Shown piece by piece: positions 24,664-37,985 of a stretch of 64,000 nt of DNA. Location of the stretch: the NCBI RefSeq assembly GCF_000499845.2, contig NC_023751.2, forward strand, positions 11,509,564-11,573,563. Direction: 5' to 3'. The stretch comes from Phaseolus vulgaris (taxonomy: Eukaryota; Streptophyta; Magnoliopsida; Fabales; Fabaceae). The notes below the pieces were generated by a model that was not told where the DNA came from, did not search any database, and saw only the letters and a list, made by a program, of their open reading frames with translations. The translations under genes and the position numbers were made by a program. Numbering within the stretch: position 1 is the first letter of the stretch; the number at the start of each line of letters is the position of its first letter.

Positions 24664-27600
24664 ATGAATTTCAAGAGCTTCGGGAATGAAGCCGGCGGCG
24701 ACGGAGGAGGGAGGCCGCCGGGGAACTTCTCCCTGACGCGGCAGTCGTCGGTGTACTCGCTAACGTTCGACGAGTTCATGAACACCATGGGAGGTTCGGG
24801 GAAGGACTTTGGGTCCATGAACATGGACGAGTTGCTGAAGAACATTTGGACGGCGGAGGAGGTTCAGACAATGGCTTCGGCGGGCGTCGCCGCCGACGAC
24901 GGAGGCGCCGGCATCAGCCATTTGCAACGGCAGGGGTCGCTGACGCTGCCCCGGACTCTGAGCCAGAAGACAGTGGATGAGGTTTGGAAGGACATTTCGA
25001 AAGATTACGGTGGTCACGGCGAGCCCAATCTTGCACAGACGCCGAGACAGCCCACTCTGAGAGAGATGACTTTGGAGGAGTTTCTGGTCAGAGCTGGTGT
25101 TGTTAGAGAAGATGCGAAGCCAAACGATGGCGTTTTCATGGATCTGGCTCGTGCAGGGAATAACAACGGTTTGGGGTTTGAGTTCCAGCAGATGAACAAG
25201 GTTGCTGCTGCTACCGGTTTGATGGGTAACCGGTTGAACAATGATCCACTGGTGGGTCTTCAGTCTTCTGCCAACTTGCCTTTGAATGTTAATGGGGTGA
25301 GATCATCCAGTCAGCAGCCACAGATGCAGAGTCCACAGTCTCAGCAACAGCATCATCAGCAGCAGATATTTCCTAAGCAGAGTGCTATGTCTTATGCAGT
25401 TGCTCAGATGCCCCAGGGAATGGTGAGGGGTGGGATTGTGGGACTCGGTGGTGATCAGGGTTTGAGCGTGCAAGGTGGAGGGATTGGTATGGTTGGTTTG
25501 GCACCCGGGTCAGTTCATGTTGCTACTGGGTCTCCTGCTGCTAACCAATTATCCGGTGATAAGATGGCCAAGAGCAACGGTGATACCTCGTCTGTGTCAC
25601 CGGTTCCTTATGTATTTAACGGAGGTATGCGAGGGAGGAAGAGTGGAGGAGCTGTGGAGAAGGTGATTGAGAGGAGACAGAGAAGGATGATAAAGAACAG
25701 AGAGTCAGCTGCCAGGTCACGGGCACGCAAGCAGGTGAATATTTGTTCTACTATCCTAAATTTAGCAATCATAGTTCTCTTTGAACAATTACTTGAATGC
25801 AAAAAAAACAGGTTGATTTTCTCTAGTTACAACATAAGGATATCAATGGGTTGATGCAATTACTTTTATCTTGTACAAAGGCGTGTTTGAGTAAACAGTT
25901 TAATTAAAAAGAGCTTATGTAATTAGAGCTTAATCTATAATTTTGATGAGATCAAGCTCGCATGAAGCTTATTAAAAGCAGCTAAAAAGAGCTTTAGGAG
26001 GGTTGTAAGCTACTTTCTCAAGCTTTAATCAAACACATTTAACTTTCAGTTTAAATGCCTAAATATAAGACGAGCCTATAATAAAACTTGTGTTTGTTTA
26101 TAACTCATCTTTGGTCTTGCAACCTCCATCTACTAGTATGAGATAATCAAATGTCTGCCGTTGCAGACTGTAGATTTTTCTTTCAATATCAGTAAGGAGG
26201 GAGGAGTAGCTGTAACATTTTTCATGAAAATATACCTCATAAGTTTCTGTAATAGGGTTAGTGATATATTCAGTTCTAAAATAAAAAAGAATATGATGAC
26301 GATATGCGTCATGTTATTTCTTTACTAATAGTAATACTGCTCGGCCATTGACGTTCTGCTTTTATCCTCTGTGAACATGCTGTATACCATGAAAGATTAT
26401 GCAGCAGAATGGTAATATGATAGCGATCTGATCTGATGAAAGGTGAAAGATTTTGAGAAGTTACAATCATGAGAAGTTGTAAAGATCCAGGTTATTACAA
26501 GGTAATTGAACAACTGGTTGGGGACATCACTAACAGTTGGATCATCATAAAATCCAAAGAAGCATATAATAAGTAAATATTTATTAACTTGTAAGACATA
26601 ACGTGGGAGGAAGTGCAGGTTGAAATTTTGTAAAATGTATTTAGTTTTCTGGTGTTCGGTCTCACATTTTTATTTTATTTGTTTCAGGCTTATACCATGG
26701 AATTGGAAGCAGAAGTTGCAAAGTTAAAAGAGGAGAACCAGGAACTTCAGAAAAAACAGGTAAGTTTTGGTTATGCTTCATGTCACTTAATATACAGGTG
26801 CAAGCACACATGTATACGAATTTGTGTCATGTTCGCATTAAAATTTTCCCTAATCGACATTTATTTTGGTATTGCAGGCTGAAATTATGGAAATTCAGAA
26901 AAATCAAGTAAGTGGGCTTTTGTTTTTGTTTCTTTTTATACAACATTCCTTTTGCTCCTTTTTATTTTTCATCAATCATTGTAAAGTATTTTGTAGGCCT
27001 TAATTATTGCGAGAGCCGTAACCTTATGTCCTGTTGCATGACTAATTGGTTAATATACCATGAATCATGGTTTACTTTTCTATAAATAAGTACATATTAT
27101 TTTGTCAGTCCTTAGTTAAGGCCATTTTTTCCTATAAAAATTATACTCCGATCAATGGATCATTCTGAAGACAATATTTGGTCACAAGCTATGTCAATCA
27201 GCAGCACAAATTGGTGTGCTAGTCATGTTAAACTTGTGATGAATGAGGTGGTAGGTTTGGTGCAAAACGGTGCTACAATGATACACCTGATTTGAACTAC
27301 CACCTAGTTTAGGTTCTTCTGTTAATTATGTCATGCAATTAGTTACTAAAACAAGTGTTTCTGCCCATTTTTATTTGATTAAATATTTGTCAATGTATAT
27401 CTTTAAGCGTCACTTTTAATTCTCTAGTTGAGTCTTTGTCTCAGACATTTTTTCTTTGGTTTATGGTTGTTGAATTAATTTGAAATCATTACGTAAAGCT
27501 AGTAAGAAATATGTTTTAATGTAAAACCATTTAAATGAACTGAAAACCCTGTTCACCTTGTAATTATCAATCTTACATTAGAATCACATGAAAGTCTGAG

Positions 27601-28354
27601 AGACATCGGCAATCCACTGTTAGTACATGTTTTTTTAAACTCAGATTTCAGCCATATAAACCAGTTTATTGATCAGTTCATATGGCTTATGTCCAAAAGG
27701 TCTTTTGGAATAATCTCTTACTGGATGGGTTGTTTTTTCTTTTTTTGGGATGGGTGGTAATTTTTTGTTACGTTTGTAGAGGAGTGGTTTTGAATTTCAA
27801 CATAGAAGTCTAGGATTTTTCGTATAAACAAATGCTAAGTCTCGTGTGGTGCATGTGCTTGAGTTTTATATTCCTGGGTTAGTATGTACAACTATCGCGT
27901 TCAAAAGTTTCATCATATTAGCTTGTCATGCCCCAAATTTGGAGCTCTTTTGAAGAGTACAATAACAGTGATTAAGAACTAGTATGTTCTACTGACAAAT
28001 TATTTTTTGATAAATGTTTTCTCACCTGCTTCGTTGTGTTAATATATGTTTAGGACTATCTGCACTTGTTCCAAAATCGTACGAAGCTAAAACATAGGAT
28101 TTTCAAACTCAAAATACTTCCATTTGTCTATTAATGAATATTCTTTTGTCTTTGTGTTTCTTTCTTAAAATGTGTTACCGTAATATGCAAGGACTTCCTG
28201 ATTCAAAGTAAATCTTGTAAGGGATTACAAATTTATGCATCCTTAGTACTGAATTTCCTTTCATTCGATAATATTGCAGGTTAAGGAAATGATGAATTTG
28301 CAACGAGAAGTCAAGAGAAGACGCCTCAGACGAACACAAACTGGTCCGTGGTAG
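24664..28354 (+). CDS. ABF: AREB/ABF-type bZIP transcription factor (ABA response), 4 coding exons
   Basis: Exons 24664-25734, 26688-26759, 26878-26907 and 28280-28354, all with GT..AG introns in phase 0, give 415 aa. The start is the ATG reading M-N-F-K-S-F-G-N-E; an in-frame ATG 18 codons upstream gives an unconserved leader. Known role: binds ABRE (ACGTGG/TC) in the nucleus and activates ABA and drought genes after SnRK2 phosphorylation. Visible: C1 block at about 21-41 (L-T-R-Q-S-S, RxxS at R26-S29), C2 at 47-66 (G-K-D-F-G-S-M-N-M-D-E-L-L), C3 at 87-112 (R89-S92), RQPT at 128-131, a Gln-rich stretch at 217-240, the basic region at 336-357 with N345-x7-R353, heptads L363, L370, L377 and I384, and the C4 end R-R-T-Q-T-G-P-W (T412 in RxxT). 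The small exons 2 and 3 encode the zipper. I assign the family firmly, the exact ABF paralogue not. Confidence 0.93.
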
Positions 28355-29954
28355 AATGAAGATTGTACTATGACTCTACCATTAAAATATATGTACATAA
28401 TTATAAAAACGTATTCTGTTGTAGATTGAGGCTCTGGTAGTTTTAGATTAGCACTTGGAAACTTTCACGTCTTACATCTCTTTTGAACACGTTAGGGAGG
28501 GTATGCATAGTATCATGAGGATATGTTTCAGCACACACCCAATTTCTTGTCACCATTGGTTAGACAATCTTGTGAAGTAGCACTTTTCCTGGATTTGATT
28601 TGGTGAAATTGCGTGTCCACACATCTCTTCATTCACCATGGTTTAGTTACGAGACCTTCCATTTTATCATTTGCATATCTATTTGGGAGTGAAAAGTCAG
28701 ACAACTTTTGCCAATTCTAGAGGACAGCGTATCTAAAATGTTCTCTGACTGGGTTGAATAATTAAGTAAACCATACTAATGTGTATTTTCTTCAGCTTCA
28801 GGGATCAAGAAAATTTATCGTAAAGATTGCGTATTGTTTCTGGAATTCATGTTCAGTGATCACTATCACTTTACCGATTGGTTAGTATCCTCGGGATCGG
28901 AAGCTTAACGAGTAAATAAAAAAATTAACCTTAAAATTTTAATCCGAAAAAAATGAAAAACAATTTTAATTGTAGAGATATACAACTGTTATGTCATTTT
29001 AATCGCTAAAGTCAAGGATTTATTAATTTTCATCTATTAAGATAGTGATGTCATTTAAGTTCCTGACTACAAAAACTATTAGTCAGCTCGGTTCTTACTT
29101 CAGTATGCATCCCTCAATTTAGTCCGTATCATCCAGAATCAAATCAGACTAGTGATTATCAAATTTTAAATCTAAAATAATTTCCAAATTTTGAACCTCA
29201 CTAATTATACGGAGTAAATTAGTAACTATAAATTAAGAATTTTTTTTTTATAATGTTAAGAGAGTTATAATTTTTAAGTACTAATTTGACATACTAATCG
29301 TGATTTAAAAACCAAGATCTAAAGTCAATCCATTTCTCATTGAGTTCCATTAAGAATCTAAGATGCAAATTATATCCCAGCTTAGTTTGTACGAGCATCT
29401 TATCATTCTATTTATTAGTTCCACTTTCAAAAGTGTTTAGGCTTTGGATTGAGACGGGTGGAAAAGAAAGATAGAAGGAGAAAGAGAATTAAAAGTAAGA
29501 TTATTTCAATTGAGAAAGTGGATGAATTTAATTAAAAAGCTGGTAAATTTGATCATATATTAATATATTTTAAAATTAACTTATGAAATAAAATTTTAAA
29601 AATAATTTAATATTAAAGTTAGATAATTAATATTTCATTTAATTATTTATTTATAAAACATAATTATTAATAAAAATGAAAACGTATAATGGATTATATA
29701 TGCCCAAAGTTAAAAAGGAATGTCAGCATGTACATTTTATCTTGATTTTTGTGCTAATTACTGTGCTTTTCTATCGTAGGAAACAAACAGTATATATGTA
29801 CTTTTCTAACGTTGGAAACAGACAGATCGTTAATGATTGGATTATATAGCAGGCTATTTACGGATTTGGACCTTAAGCCCAATAAAGGGTCTGAACAAAG
29901 GCGTTACGTGGAAGGTTCCAACATCCTGCATCTCACTGTATGGGGAATAGCTTG
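28355..29954. other. 3' UTR of ABF gene, then AT-rich spacer
   Basis: The first roughly 100-550 bases are likely 3' UTR (several AATAAA-like words, e.g. TAAATAAAAA at about 28913). Further right is non-coding DNA with CAATTTAGTCC-type words typical of dispersed repeats (about 29115) and a GGCTTTGGATTGAGACGGG segment at about 29441 that resembles the GTTTGGATT-type MITE end. No gene seen. Confidence 0.45.
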
Positions 29955-30198
29955 TGTGACAGTTAGTTGGGGATAGAATACAGAGTACATAATACACAAT
30001 ACAGGGAGAGAAAATGGAAATGAAGGGTTGGGGGGCATTTTGACCTATCAGTTGGAAACTTAACAGAGGTTGGACAGAGTCACTTCTTCCCTGAGAAGCA
30101 TTAGCTCTGGGATAACAGGGGTTCTCTTCTGTAATTGCTTCTGTTTTTCAATCAACAATACAATCTTCTGTTTCCTCTGGAACTGGGTTCCTATCACA
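29955..30198. repeat. probable solo Copia LTR (TGTGA...TCACA)
   Basis: A 244-bp block starts TGTGACAGTTAG and ends GGGTTCCTATCACA, giving a 5-bp inverted tip. Inside are ATACAGAGTACATAATACAC, a GC-rich middle and CAATCAACAATACAATC near the end, the usual style of plant Copia LTRs. No internal region, primer site or matching 5-bp duplication flanks it (left GCTTG, right ATAAT), so it would be a solo LTR that lost its TSD, or a fragment. Orientation is probably + by the position of the CAATACAATC words. Confidence 0.55.
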
Positions 30199-30638
30199 AT
30201 AATCAATAATCAATCAAAGAAAATACTACAACCACTACAAAGGAGACCTCAGTAATGTAAAACTAACACAATTTCCACCCATGATTCCTGCTCCTATATA
30301 CTGAAACCGAAGTAGCGGCATTCGCCCGAAATTAAATCACATAATAATAAAAAATCAACAGCTGAAATGAACCCGTCAAAATCTATCACAGTATCTCAGC
30401 CATTTATCTGATGGTACGAGTCAAGAACAATGTTGTCACACGCTTAGATGAACGCATATATTACGGAGGTACGATGTCCAGATCCTCGCAAAAGTAAAAT
30501 TGCACACCATACTCTATTGCATCAATTTGTCATCTCCACAGCTGAGCATTACTATTTGGGAGAGTTTGGAGGGAAGTCTACTGACGAGATCATTATAGTG
30601 ATTCTTTCCTATAATAATTATCAGACAAGAACCTACCA
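30199..30638 (-). other. probable 3' UTR of THO5
   Basis: Non-coding sequence following the THO5 stop on the minus strand, with GC content above the intergenic average. The + frame at 30448-30813 overlaps the last THO5 exon and is its shadow. Confidence 0.5.
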
Positions 30639-33600
30639 CTATTGGGGACATCTGGAATTGAATTTCATATCTTTCCAGGAGATCATCTTCCTGCGATCCC
30701 TTCCTCTAAAACATCTACCCAGGAATCTACCAGTAACAGGCTTGCATAAGCCAACATCAACCACAGAAGTACAATTTGTCCTTTCAGACGATGGGAATGC
30801 CTCATCCAAATAATAGTCGAACAACATAGCAAGACAACTAACTTGGTGAGCCAGTACATAATTTTGTTGATTGATAGGTAGCATCTTCAGTATGTGTAGA
30901 TTGACCTACAATTTATAAAGGGTAGCACAAACAAGGACCATGAGCAGGACAAAATGAAGAAAATAAGTTAAACTTGCAAGATGCAGAGATATTAGGTGTT
31001 CTATAGTACTTTATACTTTATTGGGGAACCCCTGGGGGCGAGGGAGGGAGGGGAAGTGGGGAGGAGATGGGCCACAATTTTCTATCAAGAACATACAAGT
31101 GATCTGTGGTTTTAAGGAGTAACCGTCCCATCCCATAATTCCCATTCCCAGAATCATATCCACAAGATGCTAATAATTTTACTCCAGTAACGTATTGAGT
31201 GATCCGTTACTCACCTCTGCTTCCATTGCACGGAGTTCATTATACCACTCTAATCCTAGTTTATCACGCTTTTCCCCAGAAGATATACAGCGAATACTCA
31301 ATGCAAAAAGAGGAGGCCTTAGAGGATATTCCATACTGATTTTTATCTGTCAAATGTAAAAAAGTATATATGTAATTGCCAATATCACTGAATTAAACTG
31401 AGTAGATTAAGGAGAGTATTTGTTTACCTTAGCTTCTAATTTCACATTGCTCTCATCTGCACTGATTTTTCGGCAAAGAACTAAACAAAATTCCTTGAGC
31501 CCATGATGCATCCATGACACAGAGTTTCTGTCATGGTAATTGGATAATATATTTTCATGTTCTAGTTCAGTCTGTGCTGGTTCATCTAGATCACTTTCAG
31601 TATCCAGCAAGAAATCAGAACTGTCATCATATTTTTTGAAACTCTGTGACCTGATTTTATTGAGTGGAGGAACAATACTTTTAGAAATTAAGTTCAGCTG
31701 TGTGGAATGGTCAAGCTTAGACATGTTAGGAAGCAAAGTTGGAAGCTCCCCATCTTCTGTAATACTTTCAGGTTCTGCTTTTGTGACATCAGAATGTTCA
31801 TTTACATCAGCATCCATTGGTTCATGAACATGCTCCTCTTCATCGATGACAGCAGGAGATGAGGACTCTCTAGGTACAGGCGGAAGTCTTACAGGTGACC
31901 AACTATCCAAATTACACAACGGAGTGTGAAAGGCCCAAGGAACAATTTTGCAGGACAAACAAGGCCAGTCAAGCTTTGCAAGAAATTCTAGCTGTTCCCT
32001 GTAAGCCAGTAAAAAAATTCATCAAATTAAAACTAAAGTGTGCCCAATCAAATAGGTAAAGCAAGATAATCAGAGATGCTCGAAAATAGAATGAAATTTT
32101 ACTAAATTCAGGATACACAACCAGAATCACCACAGGAAGGCAAACAAAGAAGCAATACAGAGATGCAAATGCATCAATATAACCAAAGCAATGCCTGGTA
32201 GCAAACTTTAATTTGATCAAAATATGGTATTTATCTTCATTGAATATCAAGAAAGGCCCTTCGCATGCTAAAACTGTACACATACTAAAACAGCAACTCA
32301 CAGAAGAGCCAATTGAGCTTTTCTTCTATCACGAATCCTGTGCAGAACTGTCATTACTCGGTTCTGCTGGCGATATAGTGAAAGACCAGATATAACATTT
32401 TCATTCTTGGCTGCTCCACTGTCCTCAGTAAGAAGCAAGGGAGACACCTCAGGCAAGAAATCAATCCCCGCCAGGTGCTGAGCCCATTTGTAAGGACGTG
32501 AAGTCCTTTGAGAATTGAATGTTGTAGCATCTTGAACAAAGAGTTTGGCAGACTGCACAGCCATTCAAATAGAAATAAATGGAATATAAAAAGTTAGAGA
32601 ATAGATTAAAAGATATGGAAAAAAAAATAAAAATCATGCAATAGCTGTGTAAAGGAAGTACAACCTGCTGAGGAAGCTCAAGTCCCGTATCATTAGGGAA
32701 TAAATTGCATAAGATGTCATTCTCTGGACCTTCATTACAACCTTCTATTCCGACACATACAACGTTCAACTTCACCAGATACTCAAACCTTAGAGTAATA
32801 AGTTTGGCAGATTTTGAATCAGAATCCTCATCTTCATACACATGGACAATGATTTTAAGTGGGTGAACTTGAAATATTCCCCCCTGGTCAAGGCTCTCCT
32901 TTGCTTGAACCCTCCGTGGCCTTTTTCTCCGTCTCTGACCATCTTCTTCTTCATCGGGAGCATCATCTTCCAATTTGGAACTCTCCATTGTAGTGGAATT
33001 GTCTGAATAATAAAACAACATCATAGTGAATCCTTAAGTTCCGTTTTAATAAGCTGGAAATAACAGAAATCAATTTAAACTTGGTACAGATATTCCAAAG
33101 CCATGCCAGGCACACACAGAAATATTGCAAAATTTTAACCATCCATTTAATTAAGCTGGAGAAAAAATGAACTAAAGACCATTAATAAATTTCCTTCACT
33201 GTATTTTTATCCCATTTTAGTAATAAAACCAATGACAATTTTCAAAATCTACATATATATATATATAAAGCAAACAATACAATTGATGTGAAGTTCAGAT
33301 TTAAAGTTGATTCATTAAAAAGATAATGTCCATAGCTACAATCCAGTGTCAGTAGATACACTATCAGCTGCAAGACTACAGACAACATATATTCTAACCA
33401 GAATAATGCTAAAATTCATAAATAAACTATCAATTACCAGTGTCCTTGTGAGCCTGTTGACGAGCAAAAGCTTGAGCATCTTTCAGGCTTCCTATAATCT
33501 CCAGATCAATGGGTTCTGCAAAGGCCTCCTTTTGAGCAAACAGCTGTGAGTAGATCACATAAAGGGCTGGAGGAAGTAACCCTGCCGAATGATGCTGCTT

Positions 33601-35997
33601 TAATCTCTTAGTATGATGAAGTCCTAGCTGATTTTGTACAGGCAAGGAGGCCTTCTTAAGAGATTTGAGATGTGAAGGGAGACTTGTCAGGAACTTCTTT
33701 CGGTTTGCAATAGTCTGCAAGAGGATTTTCTTTTGTTGTTCCAGCTTCTCATGAAGTTTGCAGAGTTCTTTACGCTGAAACAAAATTGGAAATGACAATT
33801 GTAAGCATATCTACTGCTATTTGCACCAAAAATTCGAAGTCACCCGGTTATTAAAGCAATAGTAATAGACAAATGAACCTATGAAAGAATTTTTCAACAC
33901 ACCCTATGTTTAGGTGAGTGAAAATGGAGAGGAAGGCAACAGGATACAAAAACCCATTTTCATTATTTGCTTCAGAAAAAAAAAAAAGGAAGGACACAAT
34001 TTTAAATGTGGGTCCCACGTATAAACACATTTTGCCGCTAAATTGCAGTGAAATTAGGAGCAAGCCTAATTTTTAATTGCTTTAGTTATAGATTTAAAAT
34101 TAAAGATCGATGTGCATAATTGATACGGAAATTCCACCTAAGAAGTGCATGCATGTATATAGGTGTGCATGTCTGATCATAGATCGATACGGAAATCCCA
34201 CCTAAGATTTGGTTCATATCTTATTTGTCTTAACTTTGAGCTTGCTTGATGTGAACAAAAAAGTTTAGTTAATAGTTTAACATATTTTTCAGAAAAATAT
34301 TATATATTCGAGCAATTTTCTGAGTTTTAAGAATTATTATGTATACATGTGTTTATTTGAGTTAAATTTCTAATTAGTAAGTGCTTGTGTGATGGTTTTC
34401 TGTTTGAAATAGTGATCTCCTAATGAGGATTTTTTCTAAAAAAAATTCAAAATTCATTTGGAAGTTCTTTAACAGTGTTTTGCCTTATCCAAGTAAAGAA
34501 TCACTAACATCTATATGAACTTCAAGATTTACCATGTTGGCTTCTTCCCCCCTTGTATTTAACTATATGAGCATTAACTTCTAGACAAGGTTCTAAAGAT
34601 TAGTTTGCAACCATGATTTCAATCACAACATCGAAGATTTTGGAGTCTTTGCAACTGTAATTGAGTTCGCATTTGTTCCAACCTCAAGTCCTCTTGAGAT
34701 GATATCAAGAGGATCAGTAATCACATCCGACTTTGGAACTCGATACTCCGTCATGATTTTGTTCTTAAAAAAAACCACATTCACGATTTGGTTCTTAAAA
34801 GACGTCTCTGAGGGTTTAGAGAGGAATGTGCATATATATAAACTATCATTGACCTCGATTCTTAAGTGATGTGGGACTATATTAGACGTACCGGAACAAG
34901 CTAAGGTTAAGGGAATCAGTTTTCGATCCCCATAGACAGCGTCAATGTTTTGACCTCAAATTGAGATGACATCACTGACATCACTAGGGACAATCATTGT
35001 ATCCAAAGTATTGTTCGCTTTGGAGCTCGACTCTCTGTCACGATTTTGTACTTAAAAGACATCTAGGGTCAAGAGAGATAGGTGCTGCCTTTGGCCTCAA
35101 CTCCTCAACTCCTCAACTCCTAAAGCGATGTAGGATTATATTGAATGTACTCCATAACTTCCAAAGATATCAAGGACAAAAAAACACGACAATTAAAAAC
35201 CGTGCTTCTAGCTTTTCAATGCAAAACATTCAGGGCAGAGACACTGCCAAAAGTTTTGCCAGAAGCCAATATAATAAAAATGAAAACATACTATGGCTAT
35301 ATTGCCCACTTCTTCCTCTTTCGCTATTCCAAATTTTCAATCTACCTAATTTCATACTGTCAAGTAGACTCCCTACGCAGGAATTTTATCGCAAAGTAAC
35401 CTGGAATAACTCGAAATTGAGCCTCCGGAGCATGAGATTGTGCGCAGCGTCGTTCGACAAAACGGAGTCCTTGATATCTTGAGGAGCGTCGCGGAAAAAC
35501 TCCTCCTCGGGGACGAGGTCAATGTCGGGATATTTCGATTTGAAGTCTGTGCAGGCCTTTATCGCCTTAACATAGTGGTTTTTCTCGTACATGAGGTTGT
35601 GAAGCTGCAGCGTTGTGAAATCCACCGGTGCCTTGGCACGCTCCGTTTCGGTTTTCACGCGGTCTTCCTCGAGCAAGATAGAGCGATTTGCCTAAGAACA
35701 AAAGAAAGAGAGTTATAAACCCTAAATCAGAGAATGAGAATGGAAGAGAAGTGTAGAGTAGAGTACCTGGCGGAGAGTGATGAAGTGTAGGAACATCTGA
35801 GTAACGAGATCCCGAAGATGTTGTTTAGGTTTTCCGTCCTTTTTAATGGCGAGTACGTCGGCGATAATGTTCTCTACGGAAGCCTTGCTATTGCGCAACA
35901 TTTCGTAGGGCGATTCCTCCGACTTGTGAGGCTCTGAGGAACGCTCCTCTTCCTCTACACCACCTATCGACCCCTCTTCTATCTCACCGTCTTCCAT
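30639..35997 (-). CDS. THO5: THO complex subunit 5 (THOC5/FMIP family), 8 coding exons
   Basis: Exons in transcript order: 35767-35997, 35401-35691, 33438-33774, 32665-33002, 32302-32552, 31428-31998, 31215-31346 and 30639-30905. All introns are GT..AG and phases match, giving 805 aa, close to the roughly 820 aa of Arabidopsis THO5. THO/TREX couples transcription to mRNA export in the nucleus and in plants also affects small-RNA production. Visible: acidic N-terminus M-E-D-G-E-I-E-E-G; D-F-T-T-L-Q-L-H-N-L-M-Y-E-K and the following K-A-I-K-A-C in exon 2; a Lys-rich helical stretch in exon 3 (R-K-E-L-C, L-P-S-H-L-K-S-L-K-K-A-S-L-P-V-Q); a basic patch R-R-R-K-R-P-R-R in exon 4 (candidate NLS) and H-P-L-K-I after it; a Ser/Asp/Glu-rich insert in exon 6. 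An in-frame ATG 8 codons upstream (36021) is also possible. Intron 2 (1626 bp) carries repeats. No break seen. Confidence 0.93.
34680..35155. repeat. two diverged tandem repeat copies in THO5 intron 2
   Basis: Copy 1 (about 34680-34880) and copy 2 (about 34950-35155) share ACCTCAA..GAGATGA, TTGGA(A/G)CTCGA, CGTCA(T/C)GATTTTGT, CTTAAAAGAC and GATGT(G/A)GGA(C/T)TATATT in the same order. The period is about 270 bp. The text resembles a common interspersed legume repeat; the family is not named with confidence. Confidence 0.55.
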
Positions 35998-36021
35998 TGA
36001 TTCTCCTCTCTTCTCTGTCAC

Positions 36022-37477
36022 AACCTTGACCTAAACCCCTTTTTTCTACCGCTTTCAAGACAATGTCAGAGACAACTGTTTGTCTTTCTCTCCAATTACT
36101 TCCTTCCTCCACTTAATTGCGGACGGCTACGACGGAATACAATCAAACTGCAATCCTTGCTGCTTAATCAGTGTTCATTGTTCATTGCTCCTCGGGTTTA
36201 GATTTATTATATTTGTTTGAAACATTTAAATGATTAAAGAAAAGCTTTTCATATGTATTTGCAGATTGATTTATTTTCCATGTTTGATTTTACGTAATTA
36301 AATTGATTTATCATTATGTTACATGGAGTCTAAATGCTATTATTTATATAAATTATAGATATTCTATAATGATTTATCTATGTCATTTTAAAATTTGAGA
36401 AGTTAAATTTACATGTTTAACATAACTACATGCTGCCGTAGATCGAGAAAGAAGCTTTGCGATTTCGCCTCTGACCCGCATCTGATTGATCTCCTCCCCT
36501 GAGTCATGCACCCACCCACCATTACTGGAATAAGAGATTCCATGGCCGTATTGTTTAATAGATTACATAAATTGTTCTCTAAATTAAAGTCAGTTGAAAA
36601 AGCAAACTATATTATCCAGCTTTTTCTTAAAACAAATTTATGCAGATATGGATTTAAAAGGATGAATCTATCCTCCTACCCAATTCTATTTCCAATGCTG
36701 ATACACCTCCATCTAAACATCTTCAACTACTCATTCAATACCAAAACCTGAAAATTTATATTTACTTTTATTATAAAACTTGAGATAGAATGGTAACATA
36801 CCAAATAAAAGTAGAAGTGGACTATATAATTTTGAAGTAAAAAAATATTGTATGTAAAAGTCGTATTCCACTATTTTTGTTAATTTCGTAAAAAAAATAA
36901 AAATGATAATTTGATTAAATCAAAATACATTATTTTAATATAAAATTATATAATAAAAAGTTTAATTGAGAAATAATTTGCTATCAAACTAACATGTTTT
37001 TTTGTCTTGTACACAATACTTTACACAAAATAATTTTTACTAATAATTTACTGATTGTTAGAAAACACATTGTATATTCTCTCTATATATAATTAATATG
37101 TACTTATTTCCATGAAAAAATAAGAGAAAAGCGCACAATTTGGATTAAGAAGTCTCTGTTTTATGTTTTCATGGCCTACCCTTTGGAAGGATTTTGCTTT
37201 CTGCACCTTCTATTTTTTAAACATGTATCTCATAGGTAGGTGAAATGACGGAATTGCTTTGCATCTGTTTGTTTCCTGAACGCACCCCACCAAAGAAGAA
37301 AGAGAAGAAGAAGAGCTAAAAAAAGCTTATTTTGAAAATGTGTTTCAAAAAGTACTTTCTATAAAGTATAATGTAGGTTTTGAAAAGTTTGTTCCATAAA
37401 TCCTGTTTTAGAAAATTTGTTTGGGTGCAGAAAGAAAAGGTCCATTTGAAATCAACGTTGGTCCCGACGACCTTTAG
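36022..37477. other. THO5 upstream region and AT-rich spacer
   Basis: 36022-36200 is GC-richer and should contain the THO5 promoter and 5' UTR (minus strand); no clear TATA box is visible. A further GC-richer patch at 36430-36530 has no frame I recognise. The rest is AT-rich and gene-free. Confidence 0.45.
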
Positions 37478-37985
37478 GGTATTGTATTTTGTACCCCAAT
37501 AGTTTTCAAGCTGCAGCCCTATATGGTGGTAAAATGACAAAATTGTTCAAAAAAAATCATCATGGATTGCACTTCTGCAATATATTTTTCAGATCTAGAA
37601 ATGTCTTTAATCCAAAATGTATTTTCCATATTTGAAAATATCTTCTAAAAACGTATAAAATAAATAAAAAATAAAAAATATATATTTTAGAATTACATCC
37701 AAAATATAAATTATGTTATAAAATATAAAATATATTCTAAATTATACATTTGTATTTTTTATTGTATATTTTGAAATATAAAATTTATATTCATAATATA
37801 AAATCTGAATTACAAAAATATTACTTTTATTTATCTAAAATATAGAATCTAATAGATCATCACATTCAACAATCCAAAATTAAAACTGCAAGAACAAATA
37901 TCTACAGTCAATTTATGATTTAGGAGGATAAATGTATTCTATAGGGTGCAACTTGAAAATTATGGGGTGCAGAATGTAATACTAC
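37478..37985. repeat. TIR element (MITE), about 0.5 kb
   Basis: The left end (37478 on: GTATTGTATTTTGTACCCCA, then TAGTTTTCAAGCTGCAGCCC) is the imperfect reverse complement of the right end (37941-37985: GGGTGCAACTTGAAAATTAT, then GGGGTGCAGAATGTAATAC). The TIRs span about 45 bp. The interior is AT-rich and non-coding. I could not fix a target duplication, so the superfamily is open. Confidence 0.65.

Noticed and set aside
24760..25241. Minus-strand frames inside ABF exon 1
   Set aside because: They overlap the conserved ABF coding frame and have no domain; shadows of a GC-rich exon.
30448..30813. 121-aa plus-strand frame
   Set aside because: Overlaps the last THO5 exon and its 3' UTR on the other strand; no domain.
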